DNA of 5,279 nucleotides, taken from positions 1 through 5,279 of the forward strand of contig JAEWUR010000088.1 of the NCBI GenBank assembly GCA_023397045.1, in the 5' to 3' direction. The position numbers were made by a program, and so were the translations under genes. Every line of letters begins with the position of its first letter. Positions within the stretch are counted from its first letter, which is position 1. Positions 5,017 through 5,279 of the stretch are shown piece by piece. The DNA comes from Planctomycetota bacterium (GTDB lineage: Bacteria > Planctomycetota > Planctomycetia > Pirellulales > Thermoguttaceae). A model generated the notes under the pieces. That model made no database searches. It was given only the letters and a program-made list of their open reading frames with translations, and was not told where the DNA came from.

Positions 5017-5279
5017 AGACCTTCCTCCTTTTTCGCATCACGTTGCACGCATTCCAGCAACTGCGTCCGAATACGAAAAAGGGCCCGCCGGACGGCATCC
5101 GCCGAACGGCCAGTATTCACCGCAATTTGCTTGGACGACAAGTTCTTGCTGTAACGAAACCTGAGCAGTTCACGATTCGAGGCGCTAACCTCGGAAATGC
5201 ACTGCTCAAGCCGTGCTAACAGCAGTTCCTCCCGATTCGCCCATTGCGCGCTCGTCTCGCTGGCCATGCTCTGCAATAG
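5013..5279 (-). CDS. ECF-type RNA polymerase sigma factor, C-terminal part (5' end outside window)
   Basis: This is the last 88 residues of a sigma-70 family factor of the extracytoplasmic-function group. The frame is open to the right edge, so the start and region 2 (the -10-binding and core-binding part) are outside the window. The visible part is region 4, which reads the -35 element. Residues about 33-75 of the fragment form a helix-turn-helix: NRELLRFRYSKNLSSKQIA, then NTGRSADAVRRAL as turn and recognition helix. This layout suits the short planctomycete/verrucomicrobial ECF factors of about 170-190 residues, so roughly half is present. The C-terminus is charged (DAKKEEGL). The stop codon overlaps the ATG of the following FecR gene, a sigma/anti-sigma-like arrangement. 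A TTG at 5274-5276 and an ATG at 5265-5267 lie in frame, but both fall inside the expected protein and are not likely starts. Family assignment is strong; the exact ECF subgroup and target promoters cannot be read. Confidence 0.85.
   Translation of the reverse strand, partial: LLQSMASETSAQWANREELLLARLEQCISEVSASNRELLRFRYSKNLSSKQIAVNTGRSADAVRRALFRIRTQLLECVQRDAKKEEGL
5017..5030 (-). promoter_or_regulatory. Strong Shine-Dalgarno site and ATGA stop/start overlap of sigma and fecR-like genes
   Basis: On the minus strand the sequence AAGGAGGAAG (5021-5030) contains the full AGGAGG core at 5024-5029, seven bases before the ATG at 5014-5016. The sigma stop TGA (5013-5015) overlaps this ATG as ATGA. 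The ribosome binding site lies inside the last codons of the sigma gene. This fixes the FecR start and suggests translational coupling, so that the two proteins are made in linked amounts. Confidence 0.85.

Overview
The window most likely comes from a planctomycete (Planctomycetota, probably the order Pirellulales). This rests on the gene families seen together: a short ECF sigma factor, a FecR-type membrane protein with an NPCBM/NEW2-like C-terminus, a PEP-CTERM surface protein, and a DUF1559 pilin-like protein with the H-X9-DG signature. This mix is typical of that phylum. The species cannot be named from the sequence.

All five genes are on the minus strand and read from the right edge of the window to the left. 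In order they are: (1) the C-terminal half of an ECF sigma factor (5013-5279, cut by the window edge); (2) a 648-residue FecR-domain transmembrane protein (3070-5016), whose ATG overlaps the sigma stop codon in an ATGA and has a near-perfect Shine-Dalgarno site; (3) a 238-residue secreted PEP-CTERM protein (2222-2938); (4) a 369-residue DUF1559 prepilin-like protein (1032-2141); (5) the first 321 residues of a secreted GH36/alpha-galactosidase-like protein (964 down to the left edge, incomplete). The gaps are short (4-base overlap, then 131, 80 and 67 bases), so one polycistronic unit is plausible. No stretch over 300 bases lacks a gene. No tRNA, rRNA, CRISPR array, insertion sequence or convincing intrinsic terminator was seen. 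The promoter, if the unit is an operon, lies beyond the right edge.

Inferred working model: the FecR protein spans the membrane, with a helical N-terminus near the sigma factor and a FecR plus carbohydrate-binding-like part outside. It could pass an external, possibly glycan, signal to the sigma factor. The downstream genes then supply surface and secreted products: an exosortase-anchored beta-rich protein, a pseudopilin-like protein and a glycosidase. Families are assigned by reading motifs, not by a database search.

The most unusual structure is inside the FecR gene. Two blocks of 7-base (and one 8-base) tandem repeats, 105 and 126 bases long, are embedded in frame at loops of the FecR region and encode low-complexity peptides. 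The block lengths equal 35 and 42 codons, so the frame is kept. A 14-bp hairpin lies between the PEP-CTERM and DUF1559 genes; it pairs completely only in the minus-strand transcript.
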